Shown: piece by piece, positions 1 through 10,156 of the stretch
Layout of the letters: the number at the start of each line of letters is the position of its first letter
Numbering within the stretch: the stretch's first letter is position 1
Source: Zelonia costaricensis
Taxonomy: Eukaryota > Euglenozoa > Kinetoplastea > Trypanosomatida > Trypanosomatidae
Reading direction: 5' to 3'
Assembly (NCBI GenBank): GCA_030849075.1
Contig: JASAOO010003516.1
Span: 25,658-89,657 of the forward strand
DNA: 64,000 bases
Notes under the pieces: generated by a model
The model's input: the letters and a program-made list of their open reading frames with translations, nothing else
Told to the model about the DNA's origin: nothing
Databases searched by the model: none
Translations under genes and position numbers: made by a program

Positions 1-611
1 CCCTCCGTCGGCTTGCGCTGCTGTTGCACCGCCTTCGGCTTGCCCCGCAGTCGCCGCGAGAAGGTGTACTGGTTCGAGGCGCTCGTCAACAGTTTTGTGC
101 CCGTCGTGTCTACGCTCGCCTCGGCGACAAGGTAGTTGACCAAGTTCTCCCACGTAACGCGCTGCTGGTTGTGGATGTCGACGCGGTTGAAAAGCTGCTT
201 GACGACGTCGACAGGGCGAGCGGCGGCGCCCGCGAGCTCCTGCCGGCTGCGCACACGGCGGCCGCGGTCAGCATCACGGTTGCTGCCGGCGTAGTCAGAC
301 GCACCCACCGACGTCGGTGAGGTGGGCACGGCGAACTGCCGAGACCGCGGTCGTGAGGAAGCGGAGCCGGGGGTGAGGCGCGCCGTGCTGCGGCGTGGCG
401 TGCCGCGCTCCCGCAGCACCGCTATGCTGGCGCGCAGCGAGGTCCGCGACGTCGACGGCGGCCGCACGTACGGCTCGAGCAGGCGGCGGAAGTCCGGGTA
501 GGTTGCGCCGTGCGGGAACGCCTGCCACTCGTGGTGCAGCGCCGTCAGGGAGCTCTCATTGCCAAGCACGATGGCCAGCATCGGCACCTGAGCATCGTCG
601 AAGCCCTGCAT
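1..611 (-). CDS. EF-hand-like protein, N-terminal part (cut by window edge)
   Basis: This open frame runs off the left edge, so only about the first 203 residues are visible. The segment nearest the edge (about 185-76 on the plus strand) reads VKQLFNRVDIHNQQRVTWEN followed by LVNYLVAEAS. This is an EF-hand-like helix-loop-helix whose loop has lost most calcium ligands. The VTWENLVNYL wording resembles the EF-hand that precedes WD40 repeats in WDR49/WDR64-type proteins; that family link is inference. The middle is a low-complexity Ser/Thr/Arg linker. The start is the first in-frame ATG, but the frame is open and protein-like for about 25 codons before it (AFFAPVGASAAFALDTACHR), up to a stop near 850, with no earlier ATG. 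The true start or an upstream frame change is therefore unsettled. Confidence 0.6.
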   Translation of the reverse strand, partial: MQGFDDAQVPMLAIVLGNESSLTALHHEWQAFPHGATYPDFRRLLEPYVRPPSTSRTSLRASIAVLRERGTPRRSTARLTPGSASSRPRSRQFAVPTSPTSVGASDYAGSNRDADRGRRVRSRQELAGAAARPVDVVKQLFNRVDIHNQQRVTWENLVNYLVAEASVDTTGTKLLTSASNQYTFSRRLRGKPKAVQQQRKPTE

Positions 612-1583
612 CCGGTGGCAGGCGGTGTCCAGAGCGAAGGCGGCTGATGCGCCCACGGGGGCGAAAAAGGCCTCCACGATCAGAAGACCCGGAAAAGAGA
701 AAGTGAGCGCTGGCCCTGTGGAACGGTGGCGAGTGTGCGACCCCCCTTTCCTTGTGCAAATAAAGGAGCGAGAGGTGAGATGCGCAGTCGTGACGAAGAG
801 GAGGTATTCCGTTGGTTGAAGGAGGTGCCGAAGCTTGCGGACGAGGCTTTACCATGACGAGCTCTGTAGATTGCCCTTTGAGCACCCTCACCCATTTTTC
901 CGTCTTTTTTTTCAACGGAGCAGGAGCTCGCCACGGAGACGCAGACGAACAACGGCCGTGCAAGCACCATCATCACGCATCTTTGCAAAACGGCTCCCTG
1001 CGAGGGGTCTTCGTCGGCGCCTTCCGTTCCTCTCTGTGTGGCGCACCGACTGAGTCGGTGCCTTCCGTCTGCACTTGTGGCAAACAAAGTGGCACCTGTG
1101 TGCCCGCATTGTGGCGCTGTGTGCCTTCCCCTTCATTGGATTCTCTGCTTCTTTTTTTTGCCCTCCTTGCGTCGAGTGTCGCTTGCCATCTTGCACAGTT
1201 CACTGCGTAGCCTCCTGCGGCGTAGAAGAGAGCCGGACAGAGAGCGGCCCAGTAGTTTACATCATGCACGCATTCCGCCACCATTGCAAAGCACGGAGGC
1301 AACGCGCCAGAAAGGCAAAAAAGGAAGATTGGCGTCGGGCAGCAGCTCCAAAAGGTTGTCCTCCCGACTCCCCGTCCACCGTTCTGCAACCACAAGCACA
1401 AACCCACACACGGCAGTCTAGCAACGTGACGGAGCTCACGCGGATGGCAAGCGAGACGGAGAGGCGATGTGAAACGGAGGCAGTCGACTGCCGCCCTCTT
1501 TTGTCCTTTCCCCATCCGCGCGCACACACTCATGTAAGGGGGGGGGTTCTCGCATTCCCTTCTCTTTCTTCGTTTCCCTTTGG
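612..1583. other. spacer, about 1.0 kb, no gene
   Basis: This stretch holds the 3' flank of the dynein light chain gene and the 5' flank of the first gene. Open frames here are short, begin mostly at non-ATG codons and are low in complexity. On the minus strand it has pyrimidine-rich stretches such as those around 690-720 and 895-915, fitting trans-splicing and polyadenylation signals. I see no conserved element. Confidence 0.6.
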
Positions 1584-2108
1584 TCATCCGCCATGTCGCC
1601 ACACGACGACGTCAGCGCCTTCGATTTGGAAGTGGCAAAAGCACAGACGCTTGTGTGTCACGAAGGTGGCGAAGTCGTGGCCGTAGATGACGTGCCAGCA
1701 GCCGCCGAGCTTCGCCGTGATGTCCCTCTTGACGTCCTCGGCAATGCGACTGAGGGCCGTCCGCTCCACGTCGCGCTCCAGCTCCCGACGCGAGCCCTCG
1801 TCTTTGCGCCACGTTGTGCGTGTCGGAACAAAGACGTGGGTGTTGTAGGCACGCAGCGTGCTCTGCATAATGACGTTGAGCTGCTGTGCGGGAATGTCGA
1901 CGTGGATGGCCTCCATGTGCACCTGCGACGTGCGAATGTCGAGCTCCTCATCCTCGCCCTCCGCGTCGCCGCCGGCGGCACCGGTCGCGGCGTTCATGTC
2001 GGAGAGCACGGAGCTCGTGCTGCGCTCGAGGTCGGCGACGCTTTGCCGCTGCCCGGGACGCTGCGTCGCCTCGAAGGCGGCAGCGTCGTGCGCGCTCACT
2101 TCGGCCAT
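1584..2108 (-). CDS. LC8-type dynein light chain, extended
   Basis: The protein is 174 residues. Its C-terminal half matches the LC8 (DYNLL) fold: VDIPAQQLNVIMQSTLRAYN at about 70-89, a helix ending RIAEDVKRDITAKLGG at 121-136, then the hallmark WHVIYGHDFATFVTHK at 138-153 and a last strand ending VVVWRHGG. LC8 dimers clamp short linear motifs in dynein intermediate chains and many other partners; in kinetoplastids several paralogues serve axonemal or intraflagellar dynein. The usual length is about 90 residues. Here there is an acidic, low-complexity N-terminal extension of about 62 residues and an insertion (about 91-118) between the first strand and helix 2. The start is MAEVSAHD; the frame has an earlier ATG-like extension that would add 13 residues, which I consider leader. 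The family call is firm; the exact dynein is not known. Confidence 0.85.
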   Translation of the reverse strand: MAEVSAHDAAAFEATQRPGQRQSVADLERSTSSVLSDMNAATGAAGGDAEGEDEELDIRTSQVHMEAIHVDIPAQQLNVIMQSTLRAYNTHVFVPTRTTWRKDEGSRRELERDVERTALSRIAEDVKRDITAKLGGCWHVIYGHDFATFVTHKRLCFCHFQIEGADVVVWRHGG

Positions 2109-4793
2109 GGCTATTGTAGGAGGAAGAAAACAAAAACGTGCCGGCAACTCTCACACACACCTTCGCGTGCGGAGAAAAGGGAGGCAGAAGGTATCCACGC
2201 TGCGGCCCTCGACAACGCCGCCGGGAACGTTGAGTTGTACGCGGGCAAGAGAGAGAGACCGTGTTGCCTCGCTGTGTGTGTAGCGGCAGACGCCTCCACG
2301 CTGCAAATCGATCCTTGTGACGAGCTGAGTGCCGTGCCCGCTCAGTGCCGGCCGAAGTGTCCGCGCCAAAGGGGGGAGAAGAGACACGGAGAGACAGAGA
2401 CAGAGAGAGAGCCACAGGGTTGCAGCAGTGCGAGGAAAACAGCCCAGCGCCGTGGCAGGTGACGCGTGGACGCGCACGTGTGATGAGAAAGAGGTGCATT
2501 TTCGTCTTTCCGCCCAACAGCCGAGTGACCTGTGCGGGTGCACGGCTGCAGCGATGCCACGGACGTTTGGCCTGGGTGCATCCACTTGATCGCTCTGCCG
2601 CATTGGAGCAAACTGCCTACTCGCGTAAAGCACGTTTTCGGTCCCCTCCACTCAATCTGACTGTCGAGTATTCGATGGATTTCTCTCTTCGCGCGAAGAG
2701 CCAGCAACACACTGATAAGTAAACAAGGGAAAAGAAGACTACGCGAAATACGCATAGACAAAAGAAGAACGAGAAAAAATTAGTGTTACTCCAGCACACA
2801 CACACACACACACACACACCAGACCCACACCTTACACAGATGCATGCCTACAAACACGTGTTCACGAGCACACACAAACACGCACACACACACAACGCAA
2901 CAAAACTGAGCTCGGACTCGACTTGAAAGACAAAGGAGGAGGATAGCGCGAGCCACTCCTCCCCCGCTCCCCCTCCCCCCCCCCTCGCCTCCGTTGTCTT
3001 GAATCACAGCGCACCATGCACCGCACGAGGAGAGGAGACACGAAAAAAAAAAAAAAAACGATGGCGGGGCACAACAGATATACGGAGTCCACAAAAAAGG
3101 GAAATGTATCAATCACACGGAGACGGAGAAGTAAACAAAAACAGGATAACCCAGGTTTTCGGACCAGTAGAAAAGGAATGGACGGAAAACGTGTGAGAGA
3201 AAGGGAGAGAGAGGGGGTCGCTGTGTGCGGCGCACCCGCTCTGGGGCAGTCGCCTGGTGCGGTGCGTCCACGCCCCTTTTTATCAGCCTCGCCTGCGGCG
3301 CTCCCGCGGACATGCGCAGGCGTGCACTCGCCCTACCAGGCACACCGCCCCCATCACGCGTTCAGAGCAAGGAGAGAAACCGCAGCTCTAGGTGGCCACG
3401 CGAGTTTCGGCTCGCCGCCTGGCGAACACAATTCGCTTTTTCAAGGAAGCACGTGCGGCACCGCACTGCGAAAGCGTAGAAGCAAACAACAAGGGCGGAG
3501 ACAGCCGCACACCTGAGCGCGCAACGCCTCTCTCTCTCCTTCAGTTGTCGGTCGATGACGACGACACGCATCGAGGAGGCCGACGTACTGGCCACGAAGA
3601 GGTGGACAGAGGGAAACAGAAGAAAAGAAAACGGGCAGGGAGGAAAGAGAAAAGAAAAAAGAAGAGTCCGGCACGAGTAAGACAGGAGGCGTGTCTTCAC
3701 TCGTTTGGGTCGGCTTGGCGGACGGCTGGCGGCGAAGGCGAGAACACGGTGGCTGCGCCCCTGAATGGCAGCCAGTCGTATCGCCACTCCGACACACTTT
3801 CGCAAGAGCTGGGCAGTGCAAAGAAACACGAAACGAGGCCGTGACCCTGCACGTGTTCGACTGCCGACTTGATTCTGTTCATGTCGGTCCGCTCAAGCCG
3901 CTCTACTTGCGTGAGGTCGCCACTGCGACGAGTCTCACGACCACGGCTGGAGCTCTCGTCACGAGAGGCGAGGACGAGAAGCAACTGCACACACTCGAAA
4001 AAGGGGGTGCGACGTTTCGTTATGAATACAATCACTTCAAGGCACAACTCAAGAGAGGTGCTTTCCGATCGTCTCACGAGCAGTTGTCACGTCTTGGCAC
4101 CGCGCACGAGTGTGCGGAGAAATGTGGAACTCAGCTGCGTGCGATACAATGGAGGTTCGCTCCGGTGCTGCGTCCTACTCAGGAGGCGAGCCTAACCTCC
4201 ACCTCCATGACGAAGAGCCTCCACACCGAAACACGCAAGCAGACACGTACACAAGGGAAGAAAAACAAAAACGGAGGATGAGTCGGTGGTCGGAAGCACG
4301 GTGGTGACAGGGATCGCTCCAGCAGCGGTAGCGGTGCCTCGGCAAAGAGGCGTGCTTGGTAAAACAAAAAACCGTCAGCGAAAAGGAAGTGGACGAGTCA
4401 GAGAGGAGCGTGAGAGGAGGGGCTGGTGTGGACGTGTGACGGTGTCACCGCAGAAGTACAAAGCCGAAACGCGCTGCACGAACCGCAAGACACACACACG
4501 CAAGCACAGATACCCGCACACACACACAAGCACACAAGACACACGAAAAGTATCAAGGGGGGAGGGACTTGGACGAGAACGAGGAGAAGAAGCGGGGACA
4601 GGAAACCAGAGAGGGGTGAAGCAATGGGCCAGGCACGCTAGGAAGCTGTGGCGACAAGAGAGGGAGGTGAAATCGGGCACAAGGGGACGAGGTAGAAGGA
4701 AAAGAACGGACGCAGTGAGAACGGCGGCGCGCTGGAGGGGGCACGGCGCAAGGACACCGGCTACAAAGGGGCCTGTGCGAGCGAATAGCTGCT
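2109..4793. other. spacer, 2.7 kb, no gene
   Basis: This lies between the inositol polyphosphate kinase gene and the dynein light chain gene. It holds purine-rich plus-strand DNA (pyrimidine-rich in the transcript), A-runs near 3045-3060, and a CA microsatellite near 2795. Possible frames on either strand are low in complexity or start at GTG/TTG, and none shows a domain. Confidence 0.6.
2795..2819. repeat. CA dinucleotide microsatellite
   Basis: This is an uninterrupted run of about 12 CA units, followed by further broken CA-rich sequence to about 2895. It sits in the spacer and is typical of kinetoplastid untranslated regions. Confidence 0.95.
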
Positions 4794-5906
4794 CTAGGCC
4801 AGGTAGGCGTCCAGGTTCTTGAGGCCTTGTACAAAGCCCACTGTCGGCTCGTCGAAGTTGAATTTGCGGAAGCTCGAGCGGGCAAAGTCAATGAAGCGCA
4901 GCTTCGCGCTCACCGGCGTGGCGGCCGCGTCGTACAGTAGCAGCACGCTCGCCGAGACAAAGGCCATGTTCTGCAGCATGAATGCCCCATCCGGTGTCTC
5001 CTCGAAGAACTTGAGAAGCGCCGCGACGTCGGCGCGAACGGCCGTGATGCGCTGCTGCATCTCAGCCAGGCCGTCGCAAGCGAGGTCGGAGATTACGCCT
5101 GCGTTGAAGGTGACCTGCTCCTCGCCAACCAGCGTCCCGAGCGGCTCACCGGTGGAGAGGAACGCCTTCAGGCACGTGCTAAGCTGCGGCACGTCGACGA
5201 CGGCGTACCCGATCTCCTTCCCGAAGCGCTCGCACGACAGCGCGCTGTCGCCGTCGGGGCCGCCGCGGATGTAGCGCTGGCAGCCGCAGATCCGCAGCGC
5301 CGTGTCGCGCATCAGCGAGTTGCGCTCCTTCGTCATCATCCGCTCCACCTTGTCCGCCGGGGTCAGCGGTGAGTGCCGGATAAAGCCAATCTTGACGTCC
5401 ATGACACACGGCCGCCGCATGCCGCAGGTCTCGTCCACGAGGCCGATGCCCCAGATGCCCGTGTCGAAGGCGTCCTCGAAGCCCTGCAGCTGCTCCGCGC
5501 CGTCAAACAGCTCCTGGAAAAGCGGCTCCAGCACCGCGCCCCGCGCCCGCGCGCCGGCCTCCATGACGACCCACTCTTCGGCCGCCGCCGTGTAGGGCTT
5601 CAGCGCGGCCGACTTGGCGACGAAGTTCTCGGGAAAGCGAATCGAGAAGAGCGTTGGCGCGAAGGCCGCGAGCTTGCCCGCGGCCTGCACAAACTTTCCC
5701 CGTGTCTCGTCGCCGCTCTTGTTCGTCACCGCCGCAGCCGCGTCGCCGTCCTTGGCGAGCTCCATGGCGAGGTAGTACAAAATCTCCCACGCCGTCGTAT
5801 TCTTGCGCAGTGTCGTGCACCCGTCGCGGGTCGTCTCGCCGTAGAACATGGAGGCCTTGTGGCCGCCGACGGCCTCGAATTGCACGGGCGAGTTCTCTGA
5901 CGACAT
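4794..5906 (-). CDS. IPMK: inositol polyphosphate (multi)kinase
   Basis: The protein is 370 residues and begins at an ATG. It carries the signature of the IPK superfamily (IPMK, IP3K, IP6K): PCVMDVKIG at 166-174, the PxxxDxKxG motif whose Asp and Lys bind inositol phosphate and ATP. A hydrophobic SVLLLYD strand follows, then LRFIDFARS at 336-344, in which D340 is the metal-binding Asp of the C-terminal IDF motif. It ends TVGFVQGLKNL, the family's usual tail. Such enzymes phosphorylate inositol tris- and tetrakisphosphates to higher inositol phosphates in cytosol or nucleus. The N-terminal 90 residues are divergent. The length and single-domain plan fit an IPMK-like kinase better than the larger IP6 kinases, but substrate specificity cannot be read from the sequence alone. 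Confidence 0.88.
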   Translation of the reverse strand: MSSENSPVQFEAVGGHKASMFYGETTRDGCTTLRKNTTAWEILYYLAMELAKDGDAAAAVTNKSGDETRGKFVQAAGKLAAFAPTLFSIRFPENFVAKSAALKPYTAAAEEWVVMEAGARARGAVLEPLFQELFDGAEQLQGFEDAFDTGIWGIGLVDETCGMRRPCVMDVKIGFIRHSPLTPADKVERMMTKERNSLMRDTALRICGCQRYIRGGPDGDSALSCERFGKEIGYAVVDVPQLSTCLKAFLSTGEPLGTLVGEEQVTFNAGVISDLACDGLAEMQQRITAVRADVAALLKFFEETPDGAFMLQNMAFVSASVLLLYDAAATPVSAKLRFIDFARSSFRKFNFDEPTVGFVQGLKNLDAYLA

Positions 5907-7097
5907 GGTGACGAGCTAATAAGAGCGAATGCAAGGAGTAGAAGGCAAGTCACGGCCAGGCGCGCAAAAGAAGAAGGGAAGCGTACGTGTGTGTATTGGC
6001 GTGTCGTGCAACGAAGGCGTCAGCTTTCCCTCACAGAGGAGGGCGAGTCGGAAGAAGGTCTGGAGAAAACTAATCAGGAGGACGCCGCCGCACGGGACAA
6101 AAAGGAAGCCGAAGACGGCAACAACAAAAAAGAAAGGAGAAGGAGCACTCGGGAGAGCGACGAGGTCGGTAGCGGACGGCACGACGGAGAGGATGGAAGC
6201 ACGGAAGGGGTACGGGCGGAGAAGTAGAAAAAACCGCAAGACGGAGGAAAGGCCAGCAGCAAGTGCAAGGAGGGAGGTGTCAGGAGCAGCGGCGACTCGA
6301 GCCTGAGTGTGTGACGGTCTGCGGCAGCGAATGCGGTTGTGCGCGGTTAGGTTGGGGTGAGTAGCGAAGAGGAAAGCAAATAATAAACAAAGGAAAGGTA
6401 GCGGCAGCGGAAAGGTGCCCAAAGAGAAACGAAAAGGACTAGGGGGAGGAAGATAAGGGCAAGGGGCTTTGCGTGCGTGTGTGTGTGTGTGTGCACTGTA
6501 GCGGGGAGCTTGGCGGTTTGCCGCGGAGCAGGGGGTGGAGGAGCAGGACGAGAGGGGCGGAAGCGTGATGGGACGAGCCGACCCGAGGTAGCGGGGTCGA
6601 TACAGAAAGCAATCGCACAGTTTCAGGCAGACGGACAGGGAGGATGGAGTGAGGTGAGGCATGCACGCACGTTGCTGCGAGTCGACGCCGAGCCCGACTT
6701 GTGTGGGGCCGGAAAGACGTGACTATGCCACATTTAGTCACCCGCCAAAGCGACAAAGAAAAGTGCCGCTTTTGTTTTGCATCTCGCACTCGGCCGTTTT
6801 ACAGGCGAGGCCCACAGAGGTTGACGCTTTGGACGACCCTATGAGAGCCCTCGCTGCGGTCCTCGACGAGTCCATCCCCGCTTCGACGCCACTGCATGAG
6901 GAGATCGAACAGGTGACAGCGCCAAAGGAGCAAGAGGCCGAGGCACGTTTTGTTTTTTTTTTTCTTCTTCTTGGCCTCAGAGCTGTTCTTGGGATCTCGC
7001 CCCACCAGTCCGCCCTCACTGATCCGTGTTCACTGAATGTCAAGGCACAGTGCGCACACGTGTTTACACGAATAACACCACACAGCATCGAGCCAGA
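5907..7097. other. spacer, 1.2 kb, no gene
   Basis: This is the 3' flank of the unknown 520-residue gene and the 5' flank of the IPMK gene. The plus strand is strongly purine-rich between about 5940 and 6470, so the transcript is rich in C and U, consistent with pyrimidine tracts for trans-splicing. No domain-bearing frame was found. Confidence 0.6.
5916..5917 (-). promoter_or_regulatory. possible spliced-leader acceptor AG, IPMK
   Basis: Reading the minus strand, a pyrimidine-rich stretch (about 5980-5918, including TTCCCTTCTTCTTTT) is followed by TTATTAG nine bases before the ATG. The very short leader makes other AGs, nearer 5944, possible. Confidence 0.4.
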
Positions 7098-8660
7098 CTA
7101 CGCGTCCTCGCCTTCCTCTTGGTCGAGAAACTGCATGCGCGGAAAAGGGTTCAGAATGTCATTCCGCAGCAGACGACGGTACCACAGGGCCAACCGCCGC
7201 GATCCGCGCCGGTGCGTCGTCGCGTCGGCGCGTGGCAACGACAGCAGCGGGTCGGGCGCAGCAGACGCCGCGGCGGCGGTGCTTTCCCCACCCCTGCCGC
7301 CCCACGATCCATGAAGCGGAGTGCCCACTGTGTTCGTCGTAGTCGCCGTGCGGGAAAAGAGCGGCTGCCTACTCAGCCAGCGTACATCGAGCGAGGACTC
7401 TGGCGCAGCTGGGTCCACCACCGCACCTCCCCGAAGTCGCGAGGCACCGCGTGATGACGGCCACAGGTCGGCGCTCGCGCTATCGCGCCCGCCGTCATTC
7501 ACGCTGCCCTGCGGCGTACGGCCGCGAGAGCCCGCGGTGGTGACCGAATCGTCGTCTGCGCCGAGCAGCTCCGTGCCTCGCTGCCGCTTGCGGGGTATCT
7601 CAGTGTCCTGCGCATCCCTCTCGTCCTCTGTGGCAGTGTCCGCATCGGCGTCATCGCGCACCTCAATCACGGCCACGACAAACTCATCCCTCAGCGCGTT
7701 GATCGAGATGTTCCGCGCGACGCGGCGCCACGGCATCGGCGCAGGGGCCATGCAGAACACCTGCGTCAGCCTGGCCGCCGGCCTGGCGTACCGCCGTGCC
7801 CAGCTCGCCTTGCGGTCCGCCCGCTCCAGCGCGCGCCGAACAAACAGCTCCGGCGTTTTGCGCCGCTCCACACCGAAGAGGACGACGAAGCTGTAGTCGA
7901 AGCGGTCCGCCAGGACGACGACGCGGCGGTGCGGCACTGCCTCCAGGGAGGTAACGCGGTACTGCATCCCACGCAGCTCCGCCCGCGTCAAACGCTGAAA
8001 GGCGAGCCCGCGGGCGGCGCAGAAGGCACCGAGCGCATCCAGCAGTAGCGAGTCCTGCAGCGCAGCCGACAACGCCCCCGCCACGCCGGCCGTCGCCTGC
8101 GACGCCGACGGCCCCGACGGGCCCTCGTCCTGCTGCAGCTGCGAGAGGAGTGACTCGACCGCGGTGTCCCGGCGGCGGCGGCGGTGGGGGCCGTTGTGCC
8201 CGGAGTCGTCGAACGGGTTCGCCGGCGCGCGCTGCGAGGGCTGCGTGAGGACCGCGAAGTGCTGTGCCACGTTTTCCACCACCTCGGCCGCCTCGGCGTG
8301 CAGCACGGGGCGCTGGTGCAGATGCTCCATGATCAGATTCACCACGCCGAGCGGCGTGGCATCCGGCTCAGGCACAACGCCCTGCGCCACCGCCGGCTCT
8401 TCCAGCCGCTTTGCCGCACGTGCCCGCCTATGGCGCGCCGCTGCCAACAGACGCGAGCGGGGCCGCAGCACCGGCGTCCTTTTGGTGCGGTGTGTCGCGG
8501 CGAAGTCGGTGTCGTGCTCGCTGTGCCAGCGCCGCTGCACCTGCTGCGCCATCAGCTCCTTGCTTTCCTGGACGCAGCGCTGCAGCTCCTCAGGACTGCG
8601 CCATGGTGCCTTGGGAGTCGGCACGTCGTACCAGTACACCTGTGTCTCCTGCGTCGGCAT
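7098..8660 (-). CDS. conserved hypothetical protein, 520 aa
   Basis: I do not recognise a family. The first ATG gives MPTQETQVYWYDVPTPKAPW; a longer frame reaches back only to a GTG. An Arg-rich N-terminal third is followed by a region that looks folded (about 203-275), with alternating hydrophobic strands such as RRVVVLADRFDYSFVVLFG. A second short conserved-looking strand set, NISINALRDEFVVAVIEVRD, comes next. An acidic stretch leads into PRKRQR, a possible nuclear localisation signal. The remainder is Ser/Ala/Gly-rich and ends in a basic helix (RRLALWYRRLLRNDILNPF) and an acidic tail. No membrane segment or signal peptide is visible. Length, codon usage and 3' position argue for a real gene. 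Function is unknown. Confidence 0.75.
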   Translation of the reverse strand: MPTQETQVYWYDVPTPKAPWRSPEELQRCVQESKELMAQQVQRRWHSEHDTDFAATHRTKRTPVLRPRSRLLAAARHRRARAAKRLEEPAVAQGVVPEPDATPLGVVNLIMEHLHQRPVLHAEAAEVVENVAQHFAVLTQPSQRAPANPFDDSGHNGPHRRRRRDTAVESLLSQLQQDEGPSGPSASQATAGVAGALSAALQDSLLLDALGAFCAARGLAFQRLTRAELRGMQYRVTSLEAVPHRRVVVLADRFDYSFVVLFGVERRKTPELFVRRALERADRKASWARRYARPAARLTQVFCMAPAPMPWRRVARNISINALRDEFVVAVIEVRDDADADTATEDERDAQDTEIPRKRQRGTELLGADDDSVTTAGSRGRTPQGSVNDGGRDSASADLWPSSRGASRLRGGAVVDPAAPESSLDVRWLSRQPLFSRTATTTNTVGTPLHGSWGGRGGESTAAAASAAPDPLLSLPRADATTHRRGSRRLALWYRRLLRNDILNPFPRMQFLDQEEGEDA

Positions 8661-9388
8661 CGCCGCCGCCTGCTGTGCCGCCGTCGCCAGAGAAGAGCGA
8701 GAACGGGCAGTAAGGATTGGATGGCAGACTGTGTGCACGCCCGTCCCCTCTCAAATCAAGGACAGCGCGGGTGCACCTGTGAGGTGGAGTTGACAAGCGA
8801 GCCGTTTGCGTCGTAGAACCGGTGCGACCAGCGCACAGTCTCGACAGTGGCCAGGCACAAACAGCAGCAGAAAAGGGCCCCGTGGGGCGCCAGAAGAGAA
8901 TCGGGGGGAGAAAGGGAAGCGGAGGACATTTTGGGGCAACAGACAGCTTCGTGCATCCCGCTCACACCTTGTCATGTGCGCGAGAAACAGGAAGATACGG
9001 GCATGTGCCCGCATCGAGAAGTGCGGTGTCACCCCGCACGCTCTGCTGCTCTCAACGTTGCCTGCCAGGCCTTCTCTCGCTCGGTCCTCTGAGGGAGGGA
9101 GAGGGGGGGGGGGGAATGGACGTATTCTGTGCCCTTCCGGCCTTCTTTTGTTCTGTTCTACCTGCAAGGCTCTTCAAGCAGTTTGGTGCGTGTGCCGTCA
9201 AGGACCTCAAAACAGAGGCCGCCGCCAGGCCACCTCGTCGCTGCGGCTGTCGGCTCTAGAAGCACTGGAAAGCCCCATATAACGCACCCGAAGCACATGA
9301 GCTACACTGAGCCGCATAGTACGAGGTACCTCTTTCAACTCTCGCTCGCCACGGCGGGTGCGTCTATGCAAGACTCGTCGCCTGTTTT
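8661..9388. other. spacer, 0.7 kb, no gene
   Basis: This is the 3' flank of the EFCAB11-like gene and the 5' flank of the 520-residue gene. It includes a run of ten or more G near 9103-9114. No coding signal was seen. Confidence 0.6.
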
Positions 9389-10156
9389 CTATGGTGGAAG
9401 CGCCGCACCCGCTGCCGGGCTACAGCCGGCCGTCAAGTGCGGACGCACGTCGTCAAAGCGAACGCGGCCGTCGTGGTCGCGGTCCAGCATCCAAAAGACG
9501 TGCTGCACGAGAGGTGCCTGCCTCGACACCGCCGCGCGGCAGTCGGAGCTGGGCGTCGCCGACCTCAGCGCCAGCACGTCGTGGACGTCTGTAAAAGGGC
9601 GCTGCAGCGACGTGCCCCGCAGGTCCGCGAGCGTGATAAAGCCTTTGGGGCCGGCAACGCACTCAAACTGCCGCCAGCTGTGCAGCTGGGCCGCCTTGGC
9701 CGTGTCTCGCGTCGACCCAACGGCCGCGACCGGCACGTAGTCTGGCCTGGCTGCGTTCACCACAAAGCCGTCCCCCTCCTCCTCCGCACACAGTGCGATA
9801 AAGCGCAGAAACGCATCGCGGTCCACACGGCGCCAGCGACCCGCCGCGGTGGCACGCGCGCGTGCCTCCGAGGTGGAAGACGAGAGTTCGTGCGCGGCGC
9901 TGTGCTGCTCGGATGGTGGCGGCGACGCGGCGAAGCAGTCGGTGACAAGAGACGCACTCGGGTAGCGGCCGAAGAGGACGAAGAAGGCACACTCCAGTCC
10001 AACCCGACTCAGACCGAGCTGAATTGCCGGTGGTGAAGAGGTGGTGCTGCTCGAGTGCGTCGGTGCGGCAGCCTCGGCTGGCGCCGTCGCGGGCTCAGCG
10101 AAGAGTTCGAAGACCTCACCGGCGCAGCTCGCCAACTCGCCCCAAGAGCGGAACAT
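9389..10156 (-). CDS. EF-hand protein, EFCAB11-like
   Basis: The protein is 255 residues from MFRSWGELAS; the longer open frame upstream starts only at GTG. Four helix-loop-helix units can be traced in the order seen in EFCAB11. A VFELFAEP helix is followed by LSRVGLECAFFVLFGRYPSA, close to the LSREDFK..VVMLFGYKPS segment of that family. DRDAFLRFIALCAEEE comes next, then a third unit with GFITLADLRGT, and a C-terminal unit with the only intact loop, DRDHDGRVRFDD (about 224-235), with Asp at positions 1, 3, 5 and 12. The first three loops lack calcium ligands, and Ser/Ala/Pro-rich insertions separate the units. A calcium-sensing role is inferred; the partner is unknown. The orthology rests on motif order read by eye and needs a profile search. 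Confidence 0.7.
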   Translation of the reverse strand: MFRSWGELASCAGEVFELFAEPATAPAEAAAPTHSSSTTSSPPAIQLGLSRVGLECAFFVLFGRYPSASLVTDCFAASPPPSEQHSAAHELSSSTSEARARATAAGRWRRVDRDAFLRFIALCAEEEGDGFVVNAARPDYVPVAAVGSTRDTAKAAQLHSWRQFECVAGPKGFITLADLRGTSLQRPFTDVHDVLALRSATPSSDCRAAVSRQAPLVQHVFWMLDRDHDGRVRFDDVRPHLTAGCSPAAGAALPP

